64,000 nt of DNA from Arthrobacter pullicola (GCF_014836875.1 NZ_JACSQC010000002.1:62001-126000); one strand, 5' to 3'. Shown: positions 8,619 through 18,003, counted from the stretch's first letter. The notes: generated by a model from the sequence alone, not told the origin. Program-made: numbers and translations.

Positions 8619-10013
8619 TTAGAAACCGAGCTCAGCGGCCGACTCAAACGGACCGACGACGGTGATGGTCCGCGGCGCTGCTGCCAGTTCGACGGCGAGG
8701 GCCTGGACCTCCTCCGCGGTTACGGACCGGATCCGGGCCAGGGATTCCTCAATGTCGATGAACTCACCGCTGACCAGTTCGGCACGTCCGAGCCGGGACA
8801 TCCGTGAACCGGAGTCCTCCATGCCCAGCACCATGCCGCCGGAGATCTGGCCCTTGGCCCGCTCCAGCTCCCCGGACTCCAGCCCGGCGGATGCCAGGCG
8901 CTCCAGCTCTGACTCCAGCAGGTCAATAACCTGCCGCGTCTTGGCCGGTGAGCATCCGGCGTACATGCCGAAGTACCCGGCATCGGCGTAGGAGGCCGAG
9001 AACGAGTATGTGGAGTACACCAGCCCGCGCTTTTCACGGATCTCCTGGAACAGCCGGGAGGACATGCCCCCGCCCAGGACCGTGTTGAGCACACTCATGG
9101 CGAAGCGGCGGCTGTCCGTGGCAACCAGCGACGGGCAGCCCATCACAATGTTGGCCTGCTCCACGGGACGGTTGTAGACGTGGACGCCACCGGTTCCCGT
9201 GATGGTTGCCGGGACGGTCTCCCGGCGCTGAACCGGCTGTGCGCCCTCATCCAGTTCCCAGCCGGCACGCTTCAGCGCATCCAGCACCAGCGACACCACA
9301 ATCTCGTGCTCCAGTCCGCCGGCAGCCGTGACCACCAGCGTCTCGGGACGGTAATGCCGCCGGTAATGCTCCAGGACAGCTTCCCGGGGTACGGCCTTGA
9401 TGGCTTCCGGGGTGCCCCCGATCGGCCGGCCCAGCGGATGGTCGCCCAGCACGGCCTCGGCGAATTTCTCGTGGCAGAGGTCCGCGGGGTCGTCGGCATC
9501 CATGGCGATTTCCTCAAGGATGACGTCGCGTTCCTGCTCGAGTTCCTCAGGATCGAGAACGGCGGAGGTCACCATGTCCGCGATGACGTCGATCGCCATC
9601 GGCAGATCGGTGTCCAGCACACGGGCGTAGTAGCAGGTGCTTTCCTTTGCCGTTGCCGCATTGGATTCGCCGCCCACCTCGTCAAAGGCGGAAGCGATGT
9701 CCATGGCGCTGCGGCGTTCCGTTCCCTTGAACAGCAGATGCTCAAGGAAATGGGTGGAACCGTGGCGGCCTTCGGCTTCGTCGCGGGAACCCACGCCGAT
9801 CCAGAAGCCAATAGTGGCACTGCGCTGGCCGGGCATCGACTCGGTCAGCACGCGGACGCCGCCGGGCAGGACGGAACGGCGCACAATGGCGCCCGCCGGG
9901 TCGCCGATCTCGATGGCCGGATCGCCCGGCCTGGTTGTCAGGGGAAACGGGACAACCGTCCCGGTGCCGGCAAAGCCGGCCTCGGAACGGTTGTCCTTGA
10001 CGATTTCAGGCAT
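8619..10013 (-). CDS. M16 family zinc peptidase (processing-protease type)
   Basis: A 464-residue single-subunit M16B protease. The inverted zinc motif HFLEH is at residues 88-92 (His88, His92 as ligands, Glu91 as base), and the third ligand glutamate is expected in the LEQERDVILEEI helix near 165-172. Two homologous M16 halves are present. Its ATG abuts the pnp stop codon, the pnp-M16 order typical of actinobacteria, so both are read from one transcript. The natural substrate is unknown. Confidence 0.93.
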   Translation of the reverse strand: MPEIVKDNRSEAGFAGTGTVVPFPLTTRPGDPAIEIGDPAGAIVRRSVLPGGVRVLTESMPGQRSATIGFWIGVGSRDEAEGRHGSTHFLEHLLFKGTERRSAMDIASAFDEVGGESNAATAKESTCYYARVLDTDLPMAIDVIADMVTSAVLDPEELEQERDVILEEIAMDADDPADLCHEKFAEAVLGDHPLGRPIGGTPEAIKAVPREAVLEHYRRHYRPETLVVTAAGGLEHEIVVSLVLDALKRAGWELDEGAQPVQRRETVPATITGTGGVHVYNRPVEQANIVMGCPSLVATDSRRFAMSVLNTVLGGGMSSRLFQEIREKRGLVYSTYSFSASYADAGYFGMYAGCSPAKTRQVIDLLESELERLASAGLESGELERAKGQISGGMVLGMEDSGSRMSRLGRAELVSGEFIDIEESLARIRSVTAEEVQALAVELAAAPRTITVVGPFESAAELGF

Positions 10014-12230
10014 CTACTCTGCTGTCGCCGTTTCGCCTTCGGCGTCGTCATCAGCAACCACCGGCGAGAGCGACAGCTTGCCGCGGTCGTCGATCTTGGT
10101 GATTTCGACCTGGACCTTCTGGCCGACGGAAACAACGTCATCGACATTGTCGACGCGCTTGCCGCCCGAGAGCTTGCGCAGCTCGGAGATGTGCAGCAGG
10201 CCGTCCTTGCCCGGGGTCAGCGAGATGAAGGCACCAAAGGTGGTGGTCTTCACAACGGTGCCCAGGTAGCGCTCGCCCAGTTCAGGAACCATCGGGTTGG
10301 CGATCGCGTTGACCGCAGCCCGGGCAGCCTCGGCGGACGTGCCGTCCGTGGCGCCGATCAGGACGGTACCGTCATCTTCGATGGAGATGTCAGCGCCGGT
10401 GTCTTCCTGAATCTGGTTGATCATCTTGCCCTTCGGGCCGATGACCTCGCCGATCTTGTCCACGGGGATCTTCACCGAGATGATCCGCGGGGCGAACTCG
10501 GAGAGCTCGTCCGGGGTATCGATCGCAGCGTCCATCACACCGAGGATGTGCAGGCGGGCTTCGCGGGCCTGCTTCAACGCGGCAGCCAGGACCGAGGCGG
10601 GGATGCCGTCGAGCTTGGTGTCCAGCTGGATAGCCGTGACGAACTCGGAGGTGCCGGCAACCTTGAAGTCCATGTCGCCGAAGGCATCTTCGGCGCCGAG
10701 GATGTCGGTCAGGGCAGCGTAGCGGGTTTCGCCGTCAACCTGGTCGGAGACCAGGCCCATGGCGATACCGGCAACCGGAGCCTTCAGCGGCACGCCGGCG
10801 TTGAGCATGGACAGCGTCGAGGCGCAGACCGAACCCATCGAGGTGGAGCCGTTGGAGCTCAGGGCTTCGGAGACCTGGCGGATGGCGTACGGGAATTCTT
10901 CACGCGACGGCAGCACCGGCATGAGCGCACGCTCTGCCAGGGCGCCGTGGCCGATTTCGCGGCGCTTGGGCGAACCCACGCGGCCGGTCTCACCGGTGGA
11001 GTACGGCGGGAAGTTGTAGTTGTGCATGTAGCGCTTGCGCGTTACCGGCGACAGCGAGTCGATCTGCTGTTCCATCTTGAGCATGTTCAGTGTGGTGACA
11101 CCCAGGATCTGGGTTTCGCCGCGCTCGAAGATAGCCGAACCGTGCACGCGGGGCAGAACCTCAACCTCAGCGGTGAGCTGGCGGATGTCGGTCAGGCCGC
11201 GGCCGTCGATGCGGACCTGCTCCTTGAGGATGCGCTGGCGCACAACCTGCTTGGTAACTGCACGGAAAGCTGCGGAGATTTCATTCTCGCGGCCTTCGAA
11301 GCGTCCGGCCAGTTCAGCCTTGACTTCGTCCTTCAGTGCGTCGGAAGCTGCGTCGCGCTCCTGCTTGTCGGCGATGGAGAAGATCTGTGCCAGCTTGTCG
11401 GCGGCAGCGGCTTCAACGGCCTCGTAGGCATCGTCCTGGTAGTCCAGGAAGACCGGGAACTCAACGGTCGGCTTGGCGGCGCGGGCGGCCAGGTCTGCCT
11501 GTGCGTCGCACAGGGCCTTGATGAACGGCTTGGAGGCTTCCAGGCCCTCGGCTACAACCTCTTCGGTCGGGGCGGTGGCGCCCTCTTCCTTGATGAGGTT
11601 CCAGGCGTTGTCGGTGGCTTCAGCCTCGACCATCATGATGGCGACGTCGTCACCGGCGATGCGTCCGGCAACCACCATGGAGAAGACTGCGCGCTCCAGT
11701 TCGGAGTGCTTCGGGAAGGCAACCCACTGGTTGTCCACCAGGGCAACGCGGACGCCGCCGATCGGGCCGGAGAACGGCAGGCCGGAGAGCTGCGTGGACA
11801 TGGAGGAGGCGTTGATGGCCACCACGTCGTAGAGCACGTCGGGGTTGATCGCGAGCACGGTGACCACGATCTGGACCTCGTTGCGCAGGCCCTTGACGAA
11901 GGCGGGGCGCAGCGGGCGGTCCATCAGGCGGCAGGCCAGGATGGCTTCGGTGGACGGACGGCCTTCGCGTCGGAAGAACGAGCCCGGGATGCGGCCGGCG
12001 GCGTACATACGCTCTTCAACGTCCACGGTCAGCGGGAAGAAGTCGAAACCTTCGCGCGGGGACTTGCCGGCAGTGGTTGCCGAGAGCAGCGCGGTGTCTT
12101 CATCGATGTAGACCATCGCTGCGCCTGCAGCCTGCGCGGCCAGGCGGCCGGTTTCGAAGCGGATAACGCGCTTACCGAATACACCGTTGTCAATGACGGC
12201 TTCTGAATACTGAATTTCGGGACCCTCCAT
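10014..12230 (-). CDS. pnp: Polyribonucleotide nucleotidyltransferase (PNPase)
   Basis: The 738-residue phosphorolytic 3'-5' exoribonuclease of mRNA turnover. Two RNase PH domains, an all-alpha linker, a KH domain ([13 protein letters not shown] region) and a C-terminal S1 domain are present in order, with an acidic tail. The start ATG at 12230 follows a GGAGGTGG ribosome site; an in-frame ATG at 12281 lies in the structured leader. rpsO lies upstream, as in most bacteria. The leader carries two stem-loops, one enclosing the ribosome site, suggesting post-transcriptional control. Confidence 0.97.
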   Translation of the reverse strand: MEGPEIQYSEAVIDNGVFGKRVIRFETGRLAAQAAGAAMVYIDEDTALLSATTAGKSPREGFDFFPLTVDVEERMYAAGRIPGSFFRREGRPSTEAILACRLMDRPLRPAFVKGLRNEVQIVVTVLAINPDVLYDVVAINASSMSTQLSGLPFSGPIGGVRVALVDNQWVAFPKHSELERAVFSMVVAGRIAGDDVAIMMVEAEATDNAWNLIKEEGATAPTEEVVAEGLEASKPFIKALCDAQADLAARAAKPTVEFPVFLDYQDDAYEAVEAAAADKLAQIFSIADKQERDAASDALKDEVKAELAGRFEGRENEISAAFRAVTKQVVRQRILKEQVRIDGRGLTDIRQLTAEVEVLPRVHGSAIFERGETQILGVTTLNMLKMEQQIDSLSPVTRKRYMHNYNFPPYSTGETGRVGSPKRREIGHGALAERALMPVLPSREEFPYAIRQVSEALSSNGSTSMGSVCASTLSMLNAGVPLKAPVAGIAMGLVSDQVDGETRYAALTDILGAEDAFGDMDFKVAGTSEFVTAIQLDTKLDGIPASVLAAALKQAREARLHILGVMDAAIDTPDELSEFAPRIISVKIPVDKIGEVIGPKGKMINQIQEDTGADISIEDDGTVLIGATDGTSAEAARAAVNAIANPMVPELGERYLGTVVKTTTFGAFISLTPGKDGLLHISELRKLSGGKRVDNVDDVVSVGQKVQVEITKIDDRGKLSLSPVVADDDAEGETATAE

Positions 12231-12239
12231 AGAGAGCCA

Positions 12240-12263
12240 CCTCCGTTTCTTAGTGTTCGGAGG
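12240..12263 (-). promoter_or_regulatory. pnp: Hairpin sequestering the pnp ribosome binding site
   Basis: On the mRNA strand CCTCCG (12263-12258) pairs with CGGAGG (12245-12240), a 6-bp perfect stem with a 12-nt loop. The second arm is the core of the pnp Shine-Dalgarno sequence, so folding would hide it. Confidence 0.65.
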
Positions 12264-12288
12264 CACCCAGCATCGTCCCATGATTCCC

Positions 12289-12309
12289 CCGAACCGCGGG
12301 GCGGTTCGG
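12289..12309 (-). promoter_or_regulatory. pnp: Perfect 9-bp stem-loop in the pnp leader
   Basis: CCGAACCGC and GCGGTTCGG flank a 3-nt loop. It lies about 60-80 nt upstream of the pnp start. In enterobacteria an RNase III-cleaved leader hairpin is the site of pnp autoregulation; similarity of role here is inference. Confidence 0.7.
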
Positions 12310-12538
12310 AGGGTTCAACACCCGGTCTTCGATCGAGGTCCACGGGCGGATTCTCCCGTAGGCCACTACCGAGGACCGCGAATGCTGCGATGCTGGCTGA
12401 CTCCTGTATTTGTCTTATTTACTGCTGTGCTGCGTTTTACTGCTGTTTCTGCTGTTTTGCTGCTGCAGTGCGGTTGGCAGGTGCGCTTCCGGAAGAATCC
12501 CGGTGTCCATGTCTGCCGGTGCTGCTTTGAACTGCGCA

Positions 12539-12572
12539 GGGCGGCCCTGCCCGTGGGCAGAGACCGCCCTCA
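12539..12572 (-). terminator. Hairpin downstream of rpsO
   Basis: AGGGCGG and CCGCCCT arms with an additional CTGCCC/GGGCAG pairing form a GC-rich stem 9 nt after the rpsO stop. There is no U-run, so it may be an attenuator or a 3'-end stabiliser rather than a full terminator. Confidence 0.6.
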
Positions 12573-12580
12573 AAACAGAA

Positions 12581-12850
12581 CTATCGACGCAGGCCGAGAC
12601 GCTCGATGAGCGTGCGGTAGCGGGTGATGTCGGTCTCGCGCAGGTAACCCAGCATGCGGCGACGACGACCAACCAGGGCCATCAGGCCGCGGCGGGTGTG
12701 GTGGTCGTGCTTGTGGGTCTTCAGGTGCTCGGTCAGGTCGGAAATACGACGGGACAGAACGGCAACCTGGACCTCGGGGGATCCGGTGTCACCTTCTGCG
12801 AGTGCGAATTCCTTGATGATCGCCTGCTTGACGGCGGGATCGAGTGCCAC
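12581..12850 (-). CDS. rpsO: 30S ribosomal protein S15
   Basis: The 89-residue primary 16S rRNA-binding protein S15. The conserved core is clear: [18 protein letters not shown], then [18 protein letters not shown] and [10 protein letters not shown]. The GTG start has a TAGGAGTT ribosome site. It sits between ribF and pnp in the usual actinobacterial order. Confidence 0.98.
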   Translation of the reverse strand: MALDPAVKQAIIKEFALAEGDTGSPEVQVAVLSRRISDLTEHLKTHKHDHHTRRGLMALVGRRRRMLGYLRETDITRYRTLIERLGLRR

Positions 12851-12983
12851 TGTAACTCCTAGAGTTGTGCCGTGAGGCCCGAGTCAGCACTTCGCTGCCG
12901 GGAACCCTGCACCCCGCGCGGTGAACCACGCCGGGCACAAAGAAATTCAGCCGCCACGGACCGCAGCCGAATTTTCATCCAGT

Positions 12984-13973
12984 TTACCCGGCTGCAGGGC
13001 TTTCTGTCGAAAGGACATCCCTGGTCCGGGCCACGTCCAGGCGCATCTGCTCGATCAGGGCCTCAGGTCCGGTGTACGCGACCATGCCGCGGAGGCGTTC
13101 CACGAATTCCACTCCCACGCACTGGCCGTAGAGGTCAAAGTCTTCGACGGCCTCAGCCGGGCGGTCGATCACATGGGCTTCAACCTGCCGGCTCACGCCG
13201 ATGAAGGTTGGGTTGGAACCCACGGAGATGGCGGCGGGCCAGCGGGTTCCATCAGCGCTGACGAGCCAGCCGGCATAAACTCCGTCGGCCGGGATCAGGC
13301 CCGTCGACTCCGGCGCAAGATTCGCCGTCGGGAAGCCCAGTTCGCGTCCGCGTGCCGCACCGTGGACCACAACGCCGCGCATGCGGTGCGTCCGTCCGAG
13401 CAGCCTGGCGGCGGTGCGCACATCACCCGCAGCCAGTGCTTCACGGATCCAGGTGGATGAGCAGCGGCGCCCGCGGCTGTCCTCAGGTCCTTCCGGAAGG
13501 GCGTCAAAGTCGTCCACTGCGATGACCTCGAAGCCCAGCTCCGCTCCGAGTTCGCGCATTGTGTCGAGATCCCCGGTGTTGCCGCGTCCAAACCGGGCGT
13601 CGTGGCCCAGCACCACAGCCACGGCATGCAGGCCGTCGGTGAGGAACTTACGGACAAATTCCTCGGCCGTCAGGGAAGCCAGTTCCAGGTCATAGTGGAC
13701 CATCAGCAGCCCGTCGAGGCCGGTCGCGGCCAGTGCTTCGGTGCGGTCCGCCGGTCCCATAATCATCACCGGGGCGTTCTCCGGCCGGTGTACAGCTGCC
13801 GGATGCGGGTCGAAGGACACGGCCACGGCTGCGGCGTCGTACTCCCGGGCGGCTTTCACCAGGCGGGAAAGCACGTGCTGATGGCCAAGGTGCACGCCGT
13901 CGAAATTGCCGATTGTGACTACTGTCGGACCAATGTCGGACGGCACCTCCGCAAGGTCTTTCCAGTAATACAC
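12984..13973 (-). CDS. ribF: Bifunctional riboflavin kinase / FAD synthetase
   Basis: The 329-residue enzyme phosphorylates riboflavin to FMN and adenylylates FMN to FAD. The N-terminal nucleotidyltransferase motif IGNFDGVHLGHQ is at ~21-32 and the S-S-T-W-I-R-E motif at ~172; the C-terminal flavokinase motif G-x3-GFPTANL lies at ~210-222. The GTG start follows AAGGAG. It is upstream of rpsO on the same strand. Confidence 0.96.
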   Translation of the reverse strand: MYYWKDLAEVPSDIGPTVVTIGNFDGVHLGHQHVLSRLVKAAREYDAAAVAVSFDPHPAAVHRPENAPVMIMGPADRTEALAATGLDGLLMVHYDLELASLTAEEFVRKFLTDGLHAVAVVLGHDARFGRGNTGDLDTMRELGAELGFEVIAVDDFDALPEGPEDSRGRRCSSTWIREALAAGDVRTAARLLGRTHRMRGVVVHGAARGRELGFPTANLAPESTGLIPADGVYAGWLVSADGTRWPAAISVGSNPTFIGVSRQVEAHVIDRPAEAVEDFDLYGQCVGVEFVERLRGMVAYTGPEALIEQMRLDVARTRDVLSTESPAAG

Positions 13974-14075
13974 CCGAGCTCCTTACCAGCGGAAAAGTCC
14001 ATCCATGAATGTGCCCGCGTCACAGCACCGGCTGTGAGCGATGGCTTAATCCATTATGGCGGAAACGAAAAGTCT

Positions 14076-14696
14076 TTACGCACCGTTCGCGGCGGACGTA
14101 TCCCCGCTGCCGCTGGCGTGGTGGATTTCCCGCCGCAGTTCACTGGTTTTCAAAATGAAGCGGTGCCAGACCAGCAGGGCCGGCGGGAAGGCCAGTTCCA
14201 GGATCATCAGGATAATCAGGGTGAAGTGCGGCGTTCCGGAAAAAGCCCAGGACAGGACCCGGCCAATTCCACCCAGGAACACCATCAGGCACACCAGCCA
14301 GAGCATGTTCGCCCACTGGAACTTGACCGCAATGGCCACGAAGGCGGCCCCGACGCCCACCATCATCGCGGAGAAGAACCGGAACTGGCTCTCCAGCGAG
14401 GTGTTGACTGCTCCGCCGCTGGTCTGTGCCACTCCCCCTGTACCCGTCACCAGGTAATAGATGCCGATGCCGGCGATCAGGACACCGACGGCGATGACGA
14501 CCGTCCGGAACACTCCCCAGTCGTCAGCGCTCTTCCAGGGCTTGGCCCCGCCGCTCCCGCGGGACTGTTCGGCCACGGCGCTGCTGCCGCGTGCGCGGCG
14601 GGCGGCCTTGCCTGCGCGTGCTTCGGAGTTCCCGGCGGGAGGAAGCTGTTCAGCCTCAGGTGTTTTGTCCGCCGGTCCCGGCGATGGGATGGTCAT
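14076..14696 (-). CDS. DUF4345-type membrane protein
   Basis: A 206-residue protein with a charged, Pro/Ala-rich cytoplasmic leader (~65 residues) and then four hydrophobic segments. The second half (F-F-S-A-M-M-V-G-V-G-A-A and the G-G-I-G-R repeat region) resembles DUF4345 proteins of unknown function. The ATG at 14696 has an AGGGGG ribosome site; an ATG at 14735 lies upstream without one. It is one of three membrane-protein genes placed between truB and ribF. Confidence 0.75.
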   Translation of the reverse strand: MTIPSPGPADKTPEAEQLPPAGNSEARAGKAARRARGSSAVAEQSRGSGGAKPWKSADDWGVFRTVVIAVGVLIAGIGIYYLVTGTGGVAQTSGGAVNTSLESQFRFFSAMMVGVGAAFVAIAVKFQWANMLWLVCLMVFLGGIGRVLSWAFSGTPHFTLIILMILELAFPPALLVWHRFILKTSELRREIHHASGSGDTSAANGA

Positions 14697-14790
14697 GGTG
14701 TCTGCCCCCTGATGGGATTCGTGGACCTTTTCCACATCGTCTCACGGTGTGGATTGAGACCAGAACCCGCCGCCGCGGCTGGGTGTACAG

Positions 14791-15234
14791 CTAGGCGGGT
14801 GGGCGGTTCCGGTGCCGGTAGAGCCACCACAGTCCGATCACCGGCAGCAGCAGCGGAACAAAACCGTAACCCTGGCCGAAGTTCGACCAGACGGTGTCAT
14901 CGGGCAGGGCGGCCGGGTCCAGCAGGCCAAAGAGGCCGACGGCGAGCACGCCTGCCAGCTCGATGCTGACAGCGGCTACGGAAACCCTATAGGACGTCCT
15001 CCCGGAACGCGCCAGGGAGACGGTGGCCACGATGTAGACGACGGCGGCGAAGGCCGAGAGCAGGTAGGCCAGCGGAGCTTCCCCGAACTTGGTCGCGATC
15101 TGGAAGGCAGCCCGTGCCGATGCCGCGAGGGCAAAGACACCGTAGACGGCCACGATCAGCCTGCCGGGACCGGCGTTGCGGGCTGCCGGAGCTGCGGCGT
15201 CCCCGGCGGGTTGCGGCTTGATCAGTTTCTTCAT
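14791..15234 (-). CDS. Small integral membrane protein (unknown)
   Basis: A 147-residue protein with a basic/Ala-rich N-terminus and four predicted membrane spans (starting near residues 25, 55, 85 and 115), ending in a short basic tail R-H-R-N-R. The ATG at 15234 overlaps the stop of the upstream gene as ATGA, so the two are translationally coupled and may form a complex. No known motif. Confidence 0.75.
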   Translation of the reverse strand: MKKLIKPQPAGDAAAPAARNAGPGRLIVAVYGVFALAASARAAFQIATKFGEAPLAYLLSAFAAVVYIVATVSLARSGRTSYRVSVAAVSIELAGVLAVGLFGLLDPAALPDDTVWSNFGQGYGFVPLLLPVIGLWWLYRHRNRPPA

Positions 15235-15605
15235 GCCAGCGGCACTCCGTCCCAAATCTGTTCCATCCGGAACAACATGACAAATACGGTGATCCCGACT
15301 GCACCGAGAACGAGGTTGCTCCACCGGGAGCGGTCCATAAGGGACCACCAAACAGCTCCGATGGGAATAACGACGGCGGTCAGCAGGTAACCCCAGAACT
15401 CCCAGGCCGGACCGTTGAGCGTCTCTCCCCCGGACTGGCGGATTACGGCAGCCACGGCATAGACGAGGAGGAACAGTTCAACGGCCGCCGCCGAAAGAAT
15501 GGTCAGGTCATTGGGTCCATGTTTCCGGACCGCTGCTCCGACGCAGAGCACGGTGGAGACCAGGCACACGATGGCGCCAACGATGTACAGGGGATCGACG
15601 ACCAC
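15231..15605 (-). CDS. Small integral membrane protein (unknown)
   Basis: A 124-residue protein that is almost all hydrophobic, with four predicted membrane spans and no catalytic motif. Its start directly abuts the truB stop and its end overlaps the next membrane-protein gene (ATGA). The pair looks like a two-component membrane unit hitchhiking in the truB-ribF operon. Confidence 0.75.
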   Translation of the reverse strand: MVVDPLYIVGAIVCLVSTVLCVGAAVRKHGPNDLTILSAAAVELFLLVYAVAAVIRQSGGETLNGPAWEFWGYLLTAVVIPIGAVWWSLMDRSRWSNLVLGAVGITVFVMLFRMEQIWDGVPLA

Positions 15606-16526
15606 TTAGGCCCTTTCGTTTCCGGGCGCGAAGACCAGCAGCGCCCGGGCGGTGTCGGCTTTGTCGGCCAGCAGCCCAATGAGCTCGCCGTCGGGCGCGA
15701 AGGCAGCAACCGGGACCGGGTCACCGTCCGCGGACGGAACGCCGGAGGCGCTGATCCGGCGGCCGTGGGAAATGTTCTCGGCCTCTTCAGTGCTCAGTTC
15801 ACGCACCGGGAAGAGCGCCCGGGCCGCATCGTTGAGTTCCAGCAGGGCAAGGTCCCCGGCCAGCTGCTCCAGCGTGGAGGCCTGCTCCACCGAGTAGGGG
15901 CCCACCGAAGTGCGGCGCAGTGCCGTCAGGTGTCCGCCGACACCTAGGGCGGCCCCGACGTCGCGAGCCAGCGCCCGGATGTAGGTGCCGGATGAGCATT
16001 CAACGGTCACGTCGACGTCGCGCAGCTTGCCGCCGTGTTCCCGGCGGATGTCATGGACCTCGAAGCGGGAGACTGTGACGGGCCTGGCTGGCAGGTTCAC
16101 TTCGCCGCCGGCCCGGACGCGGGCGTAGGAGCGTTCCCCTGCCACCTTGATGGCGCTGACGCTGCTTGGCACCTGGAGGATATCGCCGGTGAGGGCAGCG
16201 ACCGCGGCCATGATCTCTTCATCAGTGACCGCTGCGGCAATGGTTTCCGAGGTTACTTCACCCTCGGCGTCGTCAGTGATGGTGGACTGTCCCAGGCGGA
16301 TGGTGGCGTCGTAGGTCTTGGAGGTGCCCACAATGTAGGTCAGCAGCCGGGTGGCTTTATTGATGCCCACCACCAGTACGCCGGTGGCCATGGGGTCCAG
16401 GGTGCCGGCGTGGCCGACTTTCCGGGTTCCTGCCAGCCTGCGCAGACGGCCGACCACATCGTGGCTGGTCCAGCCCTGCGGTTTGTCCACAATTATCAGT
16501 CCTGAACGGACCTGCCCGGAATTCAC
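15606..16526 (-). CDS. truB: tRNA pseudouridine(55) synthase TruB
   Basis: TruB makes pseudouridine 55 in the T-loop of tRNAs. The 306-residue protein has the catalytic motif HAGTLDPMATGVLV with Asp44, the DKPQGWTSHDVV start and a C-terminal PUA-like domain. In most actinobacteria truB directly follows rbfA; here a 6.4-kb plus-strand block separates them. Confidence 0.96.
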   Translation of the reverse strand: MNSGQVRSGLIIVDKPQGWTSHDVVGRLRRLAGTRKVGHAGTLDPMATGVLVVGINKATRLLTYIVGTSKTYDATIRLGQSTITDDAEGEVTSETIAAAVTDEEIMAAVAALTGDILQVPSSVSAIKVAGERSYARVRAGGEVNLPARPVTVSRFEVHDIRREHGGKLRDVDVTVECSSGTYIRALARDVGAALGVGGHLTALRRTSVGPYSVEQASTLEQLAGDLALLELNDAARALFPVRELSTEEAENISHGRRISASGVPSADGDPVPVAAFAPDGELIGLLADKADTARALLVFAPGNERA

Positions 16527-16624
16527 GCCTTTCAGTATATCCGCCGGTCAGGTGCCATTCGCGCCGCGGGCCCGGCGGGGATCACTCCCCGCAGTGTCTC
16601 CGACGGCACCGGGCACCCCGCCGG

Positions 16625-16630
16625 TAGCAT
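16625..16630 (+). promoter_or_regulatory. Predicted -10 box of a leaderless aminotransferase mRNA
   Basis: TAGCAT ends exactly 6 nt before the ATG at 16637; no ribosome site is present. Confidence 0.55.
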
Positions 16631-16636
16631 GCGGGT

Positions 16637-17782
16637 ATGCCACAGCTTGCCGCTCACGTGCGTACCGTTGACCCTAATCAGATCCGCGAAATCACCCAGG
16701 CCGCCTGGGCCGTTCCCAACGCGGTGGTCCTCAGCATCGGCGAGCCGGGGTTTTCAACGCCCGCCCATATTCTCGAAGCGGCGGAGGCAACACTGTCCCG
16801 GGACGAGACGGGATACACACCGAACGCGGGCATCGCTCCCCTGCGCGCCGCGTTTGCCGACCGGGTGTCCCGGATCTCCGGCAGCACAGTCGACCCTTCC
16901 CGGGTGTTTATTACTGCCGGCGCCCAGCAGGGCCTGCACCTGGCCATGAGCCTGCTGCTGGATGCCGGTGACGAAATCCTGCTGCCCAACCCGGGCTATC
17001 CCACCTTCGCAATGACGGCCCGGCTGCTGCACGCCGTGCCGGTGGAATATCCCCTCCACCCGGCCGACGGTTTCCAGCCCAGGATTTCCGAGATCGAATC
17101 CAGGATCACGCCCAGGACCAGGGTCCTGCTGCTGAACTCACCTTCCAATCCCCTCGGATCCGTCTTGAGCGCCGACCTCACCCACGGACTCGTCGAATTG
17201 GCCCGGCACCGGGGTCTGTGGATCCTTTCCGACGAGTGCTATGAGGCGTTTACCTATGATGTGCCGCATGTGAGTCCGCTGGAGTTCGACGGCACCGGGG
17301 AGCTGGTGGTGGTTTCCCATACCCTGTCCAAGACCTACGGCCTGACCGGGCTGCGGATCGGCGCCCTGGTCACTCCGCCGGGGATGGAGGCGCGCATGAG
17401 CACAGTAATGGAGTCGATTGTCTCCTGTGTGGCTTCACCGTCGCAGTATGCGGCGCTGGCGGCGCTTACCGGGCCGCAGGACTACGTGCAGACGGCAGCT
17501 GCGCATTACCGCGCCAACCGGGATGCGGCTTGCGCAGTGCTGGCGGAGAAAGGACTTCCGTTCCTGGCTGCACAGGGCGCCTTCTATCTGTGGGCGGACC
17601 TCTCCTCAGTTTCGGGCGGCAACATCCGCGAGTGGACCCGGCGGTTCCTCGCGGAGTCCCAGGTGGCCCTGGCGCCCGGGACTGCCTTTGGGTCCATTGG
17701 AGAAGGCTGGGTCCGCATCGCCCTGTGCGGCGGGAGGGAAGAGCTGGTGGAAGGGCTCAGCCGGCTGCCTGCCGCCGCTTAG
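16637..17782 (+). CDS. PLP-dependent aminotransferase, class I/II
   Basis: A 381-residue fold-type I aminotransferase. The PLP-binding Lys232 sits in SHTLSKTYGLTGLRIG, Asp199 (L-S-D-E-C-Y) should pair with the pyridine nitrogen, and N-P-x-G is present near 171. The distal arginine that binds the substrate carboxylate is in W-V-R-I-A-L. General family only; amino-acid specificity cannot be read. It is the first gene of the plus-strand block inserted between truB and rbfA. Confidence 0.92.
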   Translation: MPQLAAHVRTVDPNQIREITQAAWAVPNAVVLSIGEPGFSTPAHILEAAEATLSRDETGYTPNAGIAPLRAAFADRVSRISGSTVDPSRVFITAGAQQGLHLAMSLLLDAGDEILLPNPGYPTFAMTARLLHAVPVEYPLHPADGFQPRISEIESRITPRTRVLLLNSPSNPLGSVLSADLTHGLVELARHRGLWILSDECYEAFTYDVPHVSPLEFDGTGELVVVSHTLSKTYGLTGLRIGALVTPPGMEARMSTVMESIVSCVASPSQYAALAALTGPQDYVQTAAAHYRANRDAACAVLAEKGLPFLAAQGAFYLWADLSSVSGGNIREWTRRFLAESQVALAPGTAFGSIGEGWVRIALCGGREELVEGLSRLPAAA

Positions 17783-17885
17783 CGGGCCACGATAGCGGCA
17801 CGTTGCATTCACCGCACCTTGGCGTTCCAACCTGCCCGCTTTCAGGTATTTCACGGCAGCGGCACAGCTTCCACTCAACTTCGCG

Positions 17886-17914
17886 TTTACAGGAGGCGTC
17901 CGCGTACCTAGTCT
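17886..17914 (+). promoter_or_regulatory. Predicted promoter of the GH3 glucosidase gene
   Basis: TTTACA (17886-17891) and TAGTCT (17909-17914) are separated by exactly 17 bp, a good sigma-70-type (housekeeping) promoter, ~90 nt upstream of the GTG start. Confidence 0.65.
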
Positions 17915-17933
17915 GTGGACTGTTTTTCGGCTG

Positions 17934-17948
17934 GGGAAACGGTTTGGG
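17934..17948 (+). promoter_or_regulatory. Possible LacI-type operator
   Basis: GGGAAACGGTTTGGG has the pseudo-palindromic core AAAC-G-GTTT, similar to operators of sugar-responsive LacI regulators. It lies just after the predicted start point of the glucosidase mRNA, a position suited to repression. Confidence 0.35.
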
Positions 17949-17969
17949 GTTCCGCGCCGGAACGAGTCT

Positions 17970-17991
17970 CGCATTGAGCAGACCCAATGCG
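17970..17991 (+). promoter_or_regulatory. Inverted repeat before the glucosidase ribosome site
   Basis: CGCATTG and CAATGCG form a 7-bp perfect stem with an 8-nt loop that ends right at the GAAGGAG ribosome site; either a leader hairpin or an operator. Confidence 0.5.
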
Positions 17992-18003
17992 AAGGAGACA
18001 CTC

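Larger units (their letters stand above)
12231..12580 (-). other. rpsO-pnp intergenic leader (350 bp), non-coding
   Basis: No gene is supported here. Reading along the minus strand it holds a hairpin just after rpsO, an A-rich tract with repeated CAGCAG/AACAGC units (12418-12475), a perfect 9-bp stem-loop and a ribosome-site hairpin before pnp. The length and structure suggest a processed or regulated 5' leader of pnp. Confidence 0.7.

Noticed and set aside
9180-12206. A 1008-codon plus-strand open frame opposite the M16 protease and pnp genes
   Set aside because: Its peptide has no family resemblance and exactly mirrors two well-supported genes; such long antisense frames are common in high-GC DNA.
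17530-18003. N-terminal extension of the GH3 protein
   Set aside because: The frame is open upstream but lies inside the aminotransferase gene and the promoter region; the GTG at 18004 has a strong ribosome site and a signal peptide follows.
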